DNA of 64,000 nucleotides, from contig OX328105.1 in assembly GCA_946811185.2 (NCBI GenBank), positions 31,809,394 to 31,873,393 of the forward strand. Reading direction: 5' to 3'. Below, piece after piece: positions 47,541-58,193 of this stretch. A program made the translations under genes and the position numbers. The DNA is from Hippopus hippopus (Eukaryota > Mollusca > Bivalvia > Cardiida > Cardiidae). The notes below the pieces were generated by a model. It saw only the letters and a list, made by a program, of their open reading frames with translations. It searched no databases and had not been told where the DNA came from. Within the stretch, counting starts at the first letter, position 1; every line of letters begins with the position of its first letter.

Positions 47541-48530
47541 AAGCTTTAAAGAACAGAACCCTGCACTGACAAGTTTTTTATCTTGCAAAAAACTTGCAAA
47601 TATTGTGTCAAAATGAGTAGTTATTCATAATGCAGAACACCTGTTTTATTTTCATTAGTAATTAGTTAGTAATGTAGGCTTAGACAAAGTGGCCAGACAG
47701 TGTAAGCTCTAACTCTAACAATCAACTAAATTTTAGACTGGTCCAAATTCAAAGCATTTCTAGAAGACAAAATAAATGTGACTGAAGAACTGAAATTTGT
47801 TTTGCCAAGGCTAGAAAACATTCTGGGAAATGGTTCCAGCATTTTCTCCTTTTCCCATAATGTTTTCAAAAGACTTTTCCTTATGGGTCACTAATAGCCA
47901 GGATTGTGTTGTAAAGGATTAAAAACATAAACATCTTTACATCTGCCGATGACTGTTTCAAATCTTGCAGCAGACAGCCTTTAACTTTTTACCAAATGAC
48001 AACTTTTTGGACTGGACCAAATTGAAAGCATTTGAAGATGACAAATTTAATGTTGCTATATTGATGATTATTGTCTTGGATAGCGTAGAAAACATTGTGG
48101 GAAAAGGAGAAGATACTGGTTTCCAAAAGGTTGAAAAGCACTCACTTCAGGGTCGTTAATAGTCAAAATTGGGTGATAAAGGTGTAACTTTTTACAAAAT
48201 AACAGAATTTTTTTTAGACTGCTTCAAATTGAGACCATTTACAGATGACAGAGTGAAGATGACTGAAAATCTGAAATTTGCCTTTTCTTAATTTCGTGCA
48301 ATGTTTTTTAACCTTTCGTTGAAAAAAATTCATTTCATTTGAAAAAGCCAAACATTTGAGGCACATTTAACATGTCATTTGCAAATGCTTTCAGTTTGGA
48401 AAAGCCTAAAATTTTGTCATCTGCTAAGGAGTTAAAGTTATCTTTTGCATACTTGTTGCAGGTGGTAGTGAGTTTTATAATAGACTTGAAAATTTTCTGG
48501 CTCAAATACGTACATCACATGCAGATAAAA
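47541..48530 (+). other. 3' untranslated or downstream region, copy 1
   Basis: The first about 170 bp are non-repetitive and nearly identical in copy 2. Then come MITE copies near 47718-47920 and 47980-48190 and a broken one near 48195-48430. In this last one copy 1 lacks about 140 bp that copy 2 retains. Confidence 0.6.
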
Positions 48531-48802
48531 TATACAGTACAGGAAAAAAAATCTGTAGCTACACATAGTGAAATACAGTTCCAAATATGGTTTATGACAT
48601 AACTCATGCATGGAATGTGTATGTATTGATTTACAATTTGATTGGTTTGAGTTTTACGATATAATATTCATCCGCCATTCATGAAAACAAAGTTACTGGC
48701 TACTACACTTTATTTGTTTCACTTTGTGTACCGTTTTTGAATAAAATGTCAATACTTGCAAAATTTTGTCATTGAAAGTTGTAGGTATATAATAAGAATA
48801 AT

Positions 48803-49014
48803 ATTTTCATTGGATAGAATGTATATGGTATAATGTGCTGCAGTAACTTTCCTGGTGCTTGTATTTACTTTTTCGCTGCTTAAGAAAAATTTGACATCTC
48901 GCTCCACCTTCGGTCACACACAATATAAAATTTTCTTATGCTGCTCAAATTAAATACAAGCACCAGGAAAGTTATTACAGCACATTATTCCATATACATT
49001 CTATTCAATGAAAT
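48803..49014. repeat. Fold-back MITE, arms about 64 bp
   Basis: TTTCATTGGATAGAATGTAT begins the left arm and ATACATTCTATTCAATGAAA ends the right. The inner parts CTTTCCTGGTGCTTGTATTTA and TAAATACAAGCACCAGGAAAG pair as well. Confidence 0.8.
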
Positions 49015-49045
49015 CTGCCCAGACAACTTACATATGGCCTGTAAC

Positions 49046-49163
49046 ATGCGAAAAGGGGCATTCGGACATTTGCGTAAAGTGTCGTTTCGGATCAGCCTGT
49101 GGGGACTGCACAGGCTGATCCGAGACGACACATTATGCAAATGTCTGAATGCCCCTTTTCGCG
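49046..49163. repeat. Near-perfect hairpin element, arms about 55 bp
   Basis: GCGAAAAGGGGCATTCGGAC pairs with GTCTGAATGCCCCTTTTCGC, and GGATCAGCCTGTG pairs with CACAGGCTGATCC across a 6-base loop. It is GC-rich against an AT-rich background, and similar palindromes are common in bivalve genomes. Confidence 0.8.
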
Positions 49164-49166
49164 TGG

Positions 49167-49440
49167 TAAGCCATGCTCTGTGAACGGGGGAAGGTTTAAT
49201 GCATCTGCAAAAAGATCAGTCCAGGTCAGGCTGCACAGGTTGACCTGGGTAGAAACTTTCTGCTATAGGTCATTTTTCTGCATGTTCAAAGACTGTTCTA
49301 CCTCTTGATTTAGTTGGTTGTTTGACAAAATGGATTTTAGGGATCCATAAATATATGATGACTTGCTTTATATAATGCAGTACAGAGATCAGAGATCCAT
49401 TGGAAACCTCCCCCCACTTTTTTGCCAGAGCACCACTTAT
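49167..49440 (+). repeat. R2-family repeat copy
   Basis: TAAGCCATGCTCTGTGAACG, TTTAATGCATCTGCAAAAAG, CAGGTTGACCTGG, ATTTTTCTGCATGTTC and the GCCAGAGCACCAC end. Confidence 0.7.
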
Positions 49441-49849
49441 AATAGTTTAGATGGGAGAGTTTTGTTATACAAACTCTGTAGCAATTAACAATATTTCTTC
49501 GGCTCTAAGAATAATAAAAGCATTTGCAATTCACATAACTATGTGGCTTAAGTGATGGAATTTTTCTGAGATAGGGCAGAATAGATTGTTGGGAAAAAGG
49601 AGTATTTTCTCCTTTTCCTACAATTTTTGCAGAACACTTCCATCCTGAGGGTCCTTCAGACACAGGGTTATTTGCTGAAGGGTTAATTAAACACCAGGAA
49701 AAACTTCATGTATGTGCAAGTAAAGTCTGTAGATATGGTAGTCTAGCCATGTTGGTGGACTGTCATTGTGATAAAGTTGTTCCACTTGTAAAATTGCTGT
49801 GAATTAGATTTTATATCCACTATCAGTACTATCATCTCCTATGCTTCTG

Positions 49850-50070
49850 TTAACTCTAACCACATGAGAAAAATGTAGACTTGTCCAAATTTAAAGCACT
49901 TGCAGACGACCAATTTAAACGTGACTCAAATGAGGATATTTTTTTGTCCTTGATAGGAAAAGGAGAAAATGCTGGTTCCCAGCGTTTTTTTTTTTTTCTT
50001 TTCCCACAATGTTTTCAAAAGGCCTCTGCCTCAGGGTCATTAAAACTGGTATTGTGTGGTAAAGGGTTAA
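49850..50070 (+). repeat. TTAA-MITE copy
   Basis: TTAACTCTAACCACATGAGA to GTGTGGTAAAGGGTTAA. A 12-T run interrupts the right arm. The counterpart is 60290-60525. Confidence 0.75.
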
Positions 50071-50860
50071 ATTACCTCCTGAAATAAATTTGAAGGAGGA
50101 GGCTTGAAGAGCAAGCATGAACTGTAGATTATGATTGGTATGATTCGGAGGTTTGATACATGAGCACATGTAAAAACATGGGGGCATAATTGAGAAATTG
50201 CATATTAGACATACTTTTTTCATTCCAAACAGTATTTTCATAACTGGTATAGCACACGACAAAAAGACTTGCTGGTGTTGATGTGTATAAAATGTCATTT
50301 AAATTGGTGTTAGAGACAAGTTTTACTAGTATGACAATCCAAGTAGTAAAGTTAGAAATTAAAAATAGTTCATGTGTTTATTTTCTTGTTTTATAGAAAT
50401 ACCGTGACTGTGTTTTCATATGAGTAACACTCGTAATACTCTGTTATCTAAAAGTATTTTGGTATGAATGTGTCACAGAAGCTGTTAGTTACAAGATTTT
50501 AATTCTTGTATTTCCTATAAAATTTTAACTCCAGAAACAATTTGCAGCAGACGTCTGTGAAAACATCTCTGTACTTATTTTTTTAAACAGTATGCATTAA
50601 GTATTTATACTGGTAGTATTTGTGCTTGTGGAAACTTTGAGGTAAATCTCTATTTTTTGCCTTTATGCTGTCAAAATGGGTTCATTGTTAGGTGAAAAAT
50701 GTCTGCAGGGGGCAATAAGTTCGGCGAAAACAGAAGAGTATACCTTGAATCTAGAATTAATTCCATACCCTCTCCAGGATTTATGTGTGACTCAAATTTA
50801 AACTCCTAAAAGACCTTTTTTAGGATTTATTTCGGTAAATTGAATTGACCCTTTGAATAC

Positions 50861-51086
50861 TTAACTCTTTACCAAACAAGAAGATATTAGACTTGTCCAA
50901 ATTCAAAGCATTTGCAGACAACAAAATTAATGTGACTCAAAAATTGAAGTTTGTTTTGGGTAGGGTAGAAAGCATTGTGGGAAAAGGAGAGAAAGCTGGT
51001 CACCAGCATTTTCTCCTTTTCCCATGATGTTTTCAAAAGGCTTCCTCAGGGTGGTGAAAACCAGGGATTGTTTGGTAAAGGGTTAA
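50861..51086 (+). repeat. TTAA-MITE copy
   Basis: TTAACTCTTTACCAAACAAG to TTTGGTAAAGGGTTAA. The hairpin is GGAGAGAAAGCTGGTCACCAGCATTTTCTCC. The counterpart is 62000-62225. Confidence 0.8.
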
Positions 51087-51845
51087 ACTTGGCCTGAGAG
51101 ATAAAATAGGTGAAAAATAGAGAAAGAAATACCTTTTTTTTTGTTATGAATTTTTCATTTGTCACAATACACAGTAAAGTCTTACAAAGGTTATTTGTGG
51201 ATAAAAGCTTATTATTGTAAATATGTTATTACACCCAGATGTATTGACTCATTTTGATAGATTGAACGTTGTTAGAATATCAGTCAGTAGAAGTACAGAT
51301 ATCAAATGATTAAGTGAATGTACACTTACTTGAAATTAAGATTGCCAAAGTTGATCTGCATGTATGGCAGTCTATAGGCTGTATTATTTGTAACTCTTTA
51401 ATGCAAAGTCTTTCTTTCTTTCAAAAATGAATGCCAGTTTCAAATTTAAAACACCAACAACCTTCTTTATGCTGATTTTGTTATTGTGGATGTTTTCAAT
51501 TCGCTTTACATCAATTTATAGCCCAGTAAAATAGGTCAACAAAGGACTTACTATTACCTGTAAATCAGTCTCTATCTGGTAAAAAATAAATGGTTTATAA
51601 TTTAGATTTTTGTTAAGACTGTAAAGTTCAAGTGTTTTTCCTTATACTCAAAAGAATCATGTTTCTTATAATGAAATAAAAATGCAGTTGGCAAAACATT
51701 TATCAACCAATCCCTTGCATCTTTTTCCGCAGAAAGAAAAATCAATTGCAAGTAGAGGAGGGATAGAGGTAGACTGAAGTTAAACTTTGCTGATAGTTAA
51801 TTTTTTCGTCTTCAAATTTACTATTTGCTATTAAATTCCATGTTT
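51087..51845 (+). other. Downstream region, no gene
   Basis: AT-rich and non-repetitive in the window except for its copy-2 counterpart (62226-62990). No exon, tRNA or hairpin was recognised. Confidence 0.5.
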
Positions 51846-51849
51846 GCTT

Positions 51850-52800
51850 CTTGTGTGTTGAATGTAAGCTTTACTATCTGTTGAGTAAATTCAACATTTA
51901 TATGCAGATTGAATTTAAATGTTACCGTCTGCAAACTGAATTCAAACTCTAGAATCTGTAATACTTACATGTATCTGTAACATTAATTCAATCTTTACTG
52001 TTTACTATCTACAGATTGAGTTCAAACTCTACTAACTGTTTTGCTACCAAGTAATTTCATTTGACGTTTAATTAGGGTCTAAAAGTAAATGTCCACTGCT
52101 GTTGAAGGTGATTTTAGTCATGGAGTACATCAGGCAGCCGACATTCTTTGCTGTCAGATCTTGATCTAGGCTGTTTGTGAACAATATTAAAAGTGTCAAT
52201 GGCAGCAAAAGAGATCAACTTTTAATTTCTTCAGATTGATTTCAAACTTTAGTATCTGCATTACTCTCTGTAGACTGAATTCAACCTTAAAAATCTCTAG
52301 ATTGAATTCAAACTTTATCTGTATTACTATTTCACCATTACACTATCTAGATTGAATTAAACTTTTACTATCTGATTTACTATCCAACCTTCACAGTTTT
52401 AACATTGAATTTAAACTTTACTGGCTGTATTTCTATCTGTAGATAGAATTCAACCTTTACACTCTCCAGGTTGAATTCAAACTATAAAATCTTCATTACT
52501 ATCTGTAGATTTAATTCAATCTTTAACGTCTGCAGGGTGAATTCTAACTTTATCTCTATTACTAACCAACATTAACGATCTCCAGATTGAATTTATTTAT
52601 CTGAAGAATGAATTTGACCTTTACAATTTCCAAGTTGAATTTAAACTTAAGTATCTGTATTTCTATCTGCACACTGAACTTAACCATCAGTAGATTGAAT
52701 TTAACCTTTATAATCTCCAGATTGAAATCAGACTATACAACCTGTATTACTATCTGTCGGTTGAATTCAGTCTGTAAGATATCAGGTCCTTGTCTGTTGT
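51850..52800 (+). repeat. Degenerate minisatellite with GAATTCAA units, copy 1
   Basis: Phrases such as TTGAATTCAAACTTTA, TACTATCTGTAGATTGAATT and AATCTCCAGATTGAATT recur irregularly every 30-60 bp. A long frame with repeating N-L-T-F-I-S-x-L motifs is a by-product. Confidence 0.7.
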
Positions 52801-53062
52801 ATTGAATCTCGATTTTATAAACTGACTGAATGTTTTTAAAGGTTATAAAGTGGGTTTTATTATTAAGTAAATGTTATGTACAATGTAAGTACATGTAAAT
52901 TTATCTGTCTAATAGTATTGTGTTAATTTATTTACTAAAGAGCTCTGCTCTTCCTCAGATATTAATGAATTATTAATTTGTACATACTTATTCCTATATT
53001 GTATAGGAAATATTTGGCCAACCCAAAACTAATAAGAAAATACATCAGGCAAAAACTTTTTA

Positions 53063-53484
53063 AAGCGTTACCAAACAATCCCGTATTTTAACGACACTGA
53101 CGAATAGTGCTGGTGGAAATTGAGGGAAAAGAAAAATTAGCATTTTCTCCTTTTCTACAACGTTTTGAACTGTTTAAAAGACTACTTCCATCATTTGAGG
53201 CTCATTTTGAGTTTGGTGAGTTAAAACTTTCAAACTGGACGAGTCTTAACCCTTTACCCCACATTCCTGAATTGTAATGAACCTGCGGAAGAGGGCTTTT
53301 GAAAACATAGTGGGCGGGGGGGGATAATGAATAGCTGGTAAGTAGCATTTTCTCATTTCCCACAATGTTTTCTTTTTTTATTAAAGGATAATTTTCAGTA
53401 ATTGAGGCACTTCTTAAACTATGGTCAGCGTATGCTTGAATGAATTGAATGAGTCTATAATTTTGTCATTTGGGAAAGAGTTAA
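53063..53484 (-). repeat. Two TTAA-MITE copies
   Basis: 53063-53245 is degraded. 53246-53484 runs TTAACCCTTTACCCCACATT to TTTGGGAAAGAGTTAA, with a GGGCGGGGGGGG run breaking the left arm. Confidence 0.65.
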
Positions 53485-53860
53485 AAATTTTTGTATGGTA
53501 GAGACATAGCAAAGTCATAAAATTCATGATTGTATGTCAGTTTGATTTTTTATTGTGATATCCTGTTGTTGTTTTCGAATAAATATTGTGTTGTAAAAAA
53601 TAAAAGGAACATGGTTTTTTCGTTATTTTGCTCACCCAGTCTTCTAGGCTGTATGACATTGTCTTAATTGTTTACAAAAAAATGAAGAAAAGGACAGAGC
53701 GGATGATAGAATAGCGTACTTAAATACTTACTTATGAGTTTGATTAAATTTGCATTGATTTAACATCGCCACTGGTTGCCCATAATCGTCGACGCTCCCT
53801 GAAGACTGTTAGTTTTGTTATAGGGGATAGTACAAGATACATGTACATGACGAAACTCCT
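53485..53860 (+). other. Downstream region with possible polyadenylation signals
   Basis: AATAAA at 53578 and again about 20 bp later, in GT-rich surroundings, could serve as a distal poly(A) site. It is 6 kb past the stop codon, so this is only a possibility. Confidence 0.25.
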
Positions 53861-53879
53861 AAGTTATGCCCTAGCACCG

Positions 53880-54685
53880 TGATATGGGACCTCGGTTTAA
53901 CGTCTCATTCGTAAAACTATTAGTAATTTTAGATGGCCAGCCGTGGGGCACGAACCCACACCCTCAAGTGACCTAAGACTTGATGTTTACAAGTCATACG
54001 GGCAATACACAGTTGGGGTAATTGGCAAGACAATGAGGCTGAAAAAAAGATACGATGGGGCATAGGAAAAAGTATGAATTGGGCTACTTTACCTGTACTT
54101 TTAGTTGAAGTCAATGGGGCTAATTCTGTTGCATTTAGCTGTATTCTCTTACCGAAAAAGGCAAGATTGCTAAGATATTCTACCCTGTAATATACATTTA
54201 ATTAAGATCAGACAAAGTAAAATAAGCACATTTTGAGTTTGAATACACTAAAGCATTAAAATGTTATAATTACAGTCAGCCCCAGCTGTGCATTTTTTGT
54301 CTTGGAACTTTAAAATGCTTTACTCAGTTTCTATGTTCAATCAGCACAACATATAAGCATGTACATGTCGTAAAACTTTCAATGCTTTACGCAGTTTCTC
54401 AGCACACATCATTTGAACATTAAACTAGGTCATTTCGTGCCCTTTATAAAACACTTCATCAAGAATAAAGGAACAGTTACGCGCGTTGAGCATTTTTTAT
54501 GACATTCTTTTACCTGTATTTGAATTCTTTGTAATGGGTGTGGACAACTTCGTTAACGTACAGGTTAACGTAGCCCTATTCATACCTTTTCATTTAGCCC
54601 CATTCTATACTTTCAGAATCTAAATGTTACCTCTATTGTAATGCAGCCAGACCTACTCTCTACCACTTGAGCTATGCGGGCTGGT
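53880..54685 (-). repeat. tRNA-derived SINE split by a fold-back element
   Basis: On the minus strand the head at 54685-54644 reads ACCAGCCCGCATAGCTCAAG then TGGTAGAGAGTAGG (A-box type). The rest at 54001-53934 has GGTGTGGGTTCGTGCCCCAC (B-box type) and closes GGCTGGCC, which can pair with the head to form an acceptor-like stem. Beyond it lies GAGACGTTAAACCGAGGTCCC, a motif common in lophotrochozoan SINEs. Confidence 0.65.
54002..54643. mobile_element. Fold-back element of about 640 bp inside the SINE
   Basis: Left GCAATACACAGTTGGGGTAA and GATGGGGCATAGGAAAAAGT are mirrored by GTTACCTCTATTGTAATGC and CATTTAGCCCCATTCTATAC at the right. The interior is AT-rich with no frame. Confidence 0.6.
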
Positions 54686-54987
54686 CTTAGTAGTAGTACA
54701 GATAACTGTCGCCAAATGCGATGTTACTTTTTGACTGGTCGCCTCTGGGTACAGGGACGATCAAAACAAAATCAGTTGAAAGCTCCGCACAGATTTTGTG
54801 CGCAAGGATGAACTCTCATTATTTCGCAAATAGAGCACAAAACTAGGATTTAAACATACCTGTTGCTTGCAGATTTAATTACCCCTTGTTTGAAATACAA
54901 ATGTTTTCAATTTAAACGCTGAACATAAGTGAAAACCGTGCATTTCATCTGTTACTCGAGTAATTTACGTTCCCGAAAACACACAAA

Positions 54988-55067
54988 ATGGCCGCCACGC
55001 ACGATAAATTTCGTCAGTGTTTTTTCCGAGATTTACATGTTATAAGCGATTTCTACAAGCTCTTTAG
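54988..55067 (+). other. Candidate first coding exon (start codon to donor)
   Basis: ATG in a strong context (CACAAAATGGCCGCC, also a YY1-like motif) opens 26 codons, MAATHDKFRQCFF, then RDLHVISDFYKLF, and ends AG|GTAATG. CpG content around 54700-55200 is higher than in the introns. The protein piece is not recognised. It ends in phase 2 and would not join in frame to the exon at 55921, so it would belong to another gene or isoform. Confidence 0.3.
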
Positions 55068-55312
55068 GTAATGAAAGGTTAAATAATTTGTCTTTGGTCA
55101 TGTTTGTTACTGAAAGTTAGTTGCATTTCGCTGCAATACAGATTAAACCAACGAAACAGAAAGTCAGTATAGCGCTCTATCTTTGCTACCGGAAAAAATT
55201 TACGATGGACTTGAGACGGTATGGTTCACAATAATTGTCCAAATATGAAAAAAATCACCGTAGCGTCTCATTATTGAGACTAGTCTTATAAGGGGCCCTC
55301 CTGTACCATTGG

Positions 55313-55533
55313 TAAAGTCTTTACTACATGACAAAATTTTGGATTTGTCCAAATTTCAAACAGTTGTAGACAACAAGTAAAATGTTGTTCAAATGTAGGA
55401 TTTGTCTCGGAAAGACGAATAAACATTGTTGGATAAGGAGAAAATGTTGTTACATTTTTTCCTTTTCCCACAATGTTTTCAAAAGCCCTCTTCCAGAAAG
55501 AGTGAAAACTCGGAACTGTATGGTAAGTTAAAG
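55313..55533 (+). repeat. TTAA-MITE just left of the duplication junction
   Basis: AAGTCTTTACTACATGACAA to CTGTATGGTAAGTTAA. The second copy of the gene end begins 19 bp further, itself inside a MITE. Confidence 0.7.
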
Positions 55534-55920
55534 CGTTGGATTTATAATCAAGAAAGTGTTTGCAGATGACAAATGAAACATGGCACAAATGATGGAATTT
55601 GTCGTTGAAAGAACAGAAAACATTGTGGTATAAGGAGAAAATGCTGGTTACCAGCATTTCCTCCTTTTCCAACAATATTTTCTCTTGGCCTCTTTCTTTA
55701 GGGTTGTTAAAACTCAGGATTGTGAGGTAAAGGGTTAACTCTTTAGCACATCACATGGTTTTAAACTCGTCCATATTGAAAGACTTTACAGACATTAAAT
55801 CAAACCTTCTTCAAATGTTGGTTTTTAGCATTGAATAGGTAGAAAATACTGTGTGAAAAGCAGGAAATGCTGGTTACCCCGGGATTCTCTGGTAAAGTGT
55901 TAACTTCTGTTATTTTACAG

Positions 55921-56041
55921 CTATTTGACATGAGTGAAGTGATGATAGGCCAAGCCATACATACCATAGAGTACTGTTTGGGTTGTATCTTCCATACAGC
56001 GTCGTACCTACGACTTTGGGCTCTAAGCCTTGCCCACGCCC
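55921..56041 (+). CDS. ATP6V0A: V-ATPase a exon 19, copy 2
   Basis: It reads [19 protein letters not shown], then [21 protein letters not shown] plus one base. Three bases differ from 41481-41601. The first residue is Leu instead of Pro, and Ser of CIS is Phe. The third change is silent (ATC to ATA). The acceptor TATTTTACAG, the donor CC|GTAAGT and the essential Arg codon are intact. It starts in phase 0, so exon 18 could splice to it. Confidence 0.97.
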
Positions 56042-56153
56042 GTAAGTATTATTTAATAGTTTCAGCATTACAGTAGTGTTTCAGGGCCTTTTGGCCTTTA
56101 CTGTTTACCAGATGACAGAAGTTTACAGATACTTTTGTTCAAATTGAAAGCAT

Positions 56154-56746
56154 TTAACTCTTTATCAAACACCAAAATTGTTGACTTTTCCAATTTGAAA
56201 GCATTTGCAGATGACAAATTAACTCAAAACATTGAATTTGTCTTTCATGAAGTAGAAAACATTGTGAGAAAGAGAAAAAATGCTTTTTTTCCTTTTCACA
56301 CAATGCTTTCAAAGGCCGTCTTTGTCAGAGTTGTTGAAAGTCGGAATCATGTGCTGAAGGGTTACAGACAAAAAATTAAACATGGCTAAACTGAGACATG
56401 GTTTGATTTGTTTGTGAAAAGGTAGAAAACATTGTGGGAAAAGGAAAAATAATCTAGTTTTCAGCATTTTCTCATTTTCTCACCAATGTTTTTTGTCAAC
56501 CCTATGGTTATGCAGTCATTTAACCCTTTACCACACAAGCCTAGCTTTAAATGACCCTGAGAAAGAAAGCTTTTGAAAACATGGTGGGAAAAGGAGAAAA
56601 TGCTGGTAACCAGCATTTTCTCCTTTTCCCTCAATGTTTTCTACCCTTCCAAAACAATTTTTATTTTTTAGTGACATCTATTTTGTCGTCTGCAAATGCT
56701 TTCAATTTAGATCAGTCTGAGATTTTATCATTTGGTAAAGAGTAAA
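56154..56746 (+). repeat. MITE pair, copy-2 counterparts of 41714 and 42076
   Basis: 56154-56365 and 56520-56746. The second retains a more perfect hairpin (GGGAAAAGGAGAAAATGCTGG) than copy 1. Confidence 0.7.
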
Positions 56747-56799
56747 ACTTTAGTTGGTATGGTACAGGATTAAACTGTCGATTGTGTGGTTAAAGGGCC

Positions 56800-56909
56800 A
56801 ATAAATTTAGTGATAGACCAAGCCATACATACCATAGAACACTGTTTTGGTTGTGTTTTCCCAACACGGTCATTTCTTTATCAGTGAGCTTTCAGTTTGG
56901 CCCATGCAC
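56800..56909 (+). pseudogene. Dead duplicate of exon 19, copy 2
   Basis: Same position, stop codon and lost donor as 42358-42466. It reads QAIHTIEHCFGCVFP, then TRSFLYQ and stop. The Glu is still present here where copy 1 has Ala, so this version is slightly closer to the live exon. It shows the fossil predates the large duplication. Confidence 0.85.
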
Positions 56910-56929
56910 ACTAGTATTAGACCTGTAAA

Positions 56930-57157
56930 TTAAACTCTCTACCACATGATCCCCAGTTTTAACAACTCTAATAGAGAAGGCTTTGTAGAAAATTGTGGAA
57001 AAAGAAAATGCTGGTAACCAGCATTTTCTCCTTTTTCCACAATGTTTCCTACTCTTTTGCAAACAAATCTCATAATTTGAGCTACCTTTTTTTGTTGTTG
57101 TCTGCAAGAGCTTTCAATATGGGTAAGTCTCTAATTTTGTTTTCTGGTAAAGGAGTC
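56930..57157 (-). repeat. TTAA-MITE, counterpart of 42487
   Basis: TTAAACTCTCTACCACATGA to TTTCTGGTAAAGGAGTCA. The hairpin GAAAATGCTGGTAACCAGCATTTTC is perfect. Confidence 0.7.
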
Positions 57158-57572
57158 ACATTTTAACCTGAAACCAACATGGTGTTCATAGGCTATTTGC
57201 ACGGTCGTGTAAAATAATTATTATTAAGAGAAAAACAGAAAAAAAATTTTAGTGAAAGAAATATATTTTTCATCTGTTAATTGGAAAACATTAGCAAAAA
57301 AGGAACAGTTGCTTGTTGAAATCAAAGTTTATTTTTTTATATAGGAAAAGGTCAAGAGAGGGAGTGGAAAAAATTTTTATGTACCACACTGGAGTAAAGC
57401 TCTTAACACCCCTTGAGTTTTATACCAATGCCATGCTGTTTTTTCTACATAAGCATCATCCAAAAAGTCCAGCAGTTAGATATGATTTAAATGATTCCTG
57501 CTAAGACTCTAATCAAACGTATGTAAAGATTTGCCAAGGTGGGAATCAAACCATAGACCCCTTGCCATGTGC

Positions 57573-57800
57573 GTTGACCCTTTACCACATAATCCTGAGT
57601 TTTAACAACCATGAAAAAGACGCCTTTTGAAAACATTGTAGGAAAAGGAGAAAATGCTGATAACCAGCATTTTCTCCTTTTCCCATAATGTTTTCTACCC
57701 TTTGACAGATGTATTACATCATTTGAGCCAAATTTTATTTATGGTCTGCTAATGCTGCCAATATGGACAAGGCTAAATTTTTTTCATCTGGTAAGGGTTG
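57573..57800 (-). repeat. TTAA-MITE, counterpart of 43123
   Basis: The core AAAATGCTGATAACCAGCATTTT differs slightly from copy 1. The 3.1-kb block of copy 1 would start about 57 bp downstream. Confidence 0.7.
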
Positions 57801-57892
57801 AAGATAAAGCTTCTGTGTTTGGTGTAAATGATAGCATGGGCAAGCAGTCATTCATTATTCATTATGATTAAGTTTTGTGTGTTTTATTTCAG

Positions 57893-58067
57893 AGTTGTCT
57901 GAAGTTCTGTGGAGTATGGTAATGACAACTGCATTTACACTAGAGATTGCTCCGCTGCAAGTTATTGCAATATTTCTCGTATTTACGGGCTGGGCCTTCA
58001 TGACTATAGTCATCCTGGTTCTTATGGAGGGTTTGTCTGCGTTTTTACATGCTCTACGTCTCCACTG
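57893..58067 (+). CDS. ATP6V0A: V-ATPase a exon 20, copy 2
   Basis: The encoded protein is identical to 46571-46745; two silent differences (CCA/CCG and CTA/TTA). The acceptor is TTATTTCAG. The donor CTG|GTAAGG is closer to consensus than GTACGG of copy 1. It is 175 bp with the same phases, so it is fully usable. Confidence 0.97.
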
Positions 58068-58193
58068 GTAAGGCTGTACTTTCATTATAATGTGTGTGTG
58101 TGGGGGGGGTTAACCCAATTCCTTTTGAAAGCACATCTGCAGAAGATTACCTTTCCTGATTAATTCCATGCATTTTTTGACCTGTAATTACCT

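Larger units (their letters stand above)
48531..49552 (+). repeat. 1-kb block present in copy 1, absent from copy 2
   Basis: It holds a fold-back MITE (48803-49014), a second hairpin (49046-49163) and an R2 repeat (49167-49440). The right junction falls inside a MITE that copy 1 preserves further, so deletion in copy 2 is more likely than insertion here. Confidence 0.7.
41112..55551 (+). repeat. Segmental duplication, copy 1 (last three exons and flank)
   Basis: Similarity begins with GAAAGTGTTTGCAGATGAC at 41112 and again at 55552. This sets a unit of 14440 bp if it is a head-to-tail tandem. Collinear similarity can be followed to 52862, which matches the window end at 64000. 52863-55551 cannot be compared inside the window. 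Confidence 0.9.

Noticed and set aside
52608..52805. 65-codon ORF with N-L-T-F-I-S repeats
   Set aside because: It is a reading of the GAATTCAA minisatellite and is duplicated with it at 63746.
55286..55675. 129-codon minus-strand ORF
   Set aside because: It runs through two MITE copies and the duplication junction. Its peptide is the translated hairpin seen in many other copies.
54988..56041. Splicing of the candidate first exon to exon 19 copy 2 as a short V-ATPase isoform
   Set aside because: The join is out of frame and meets a stop within a few codons of exon 19.
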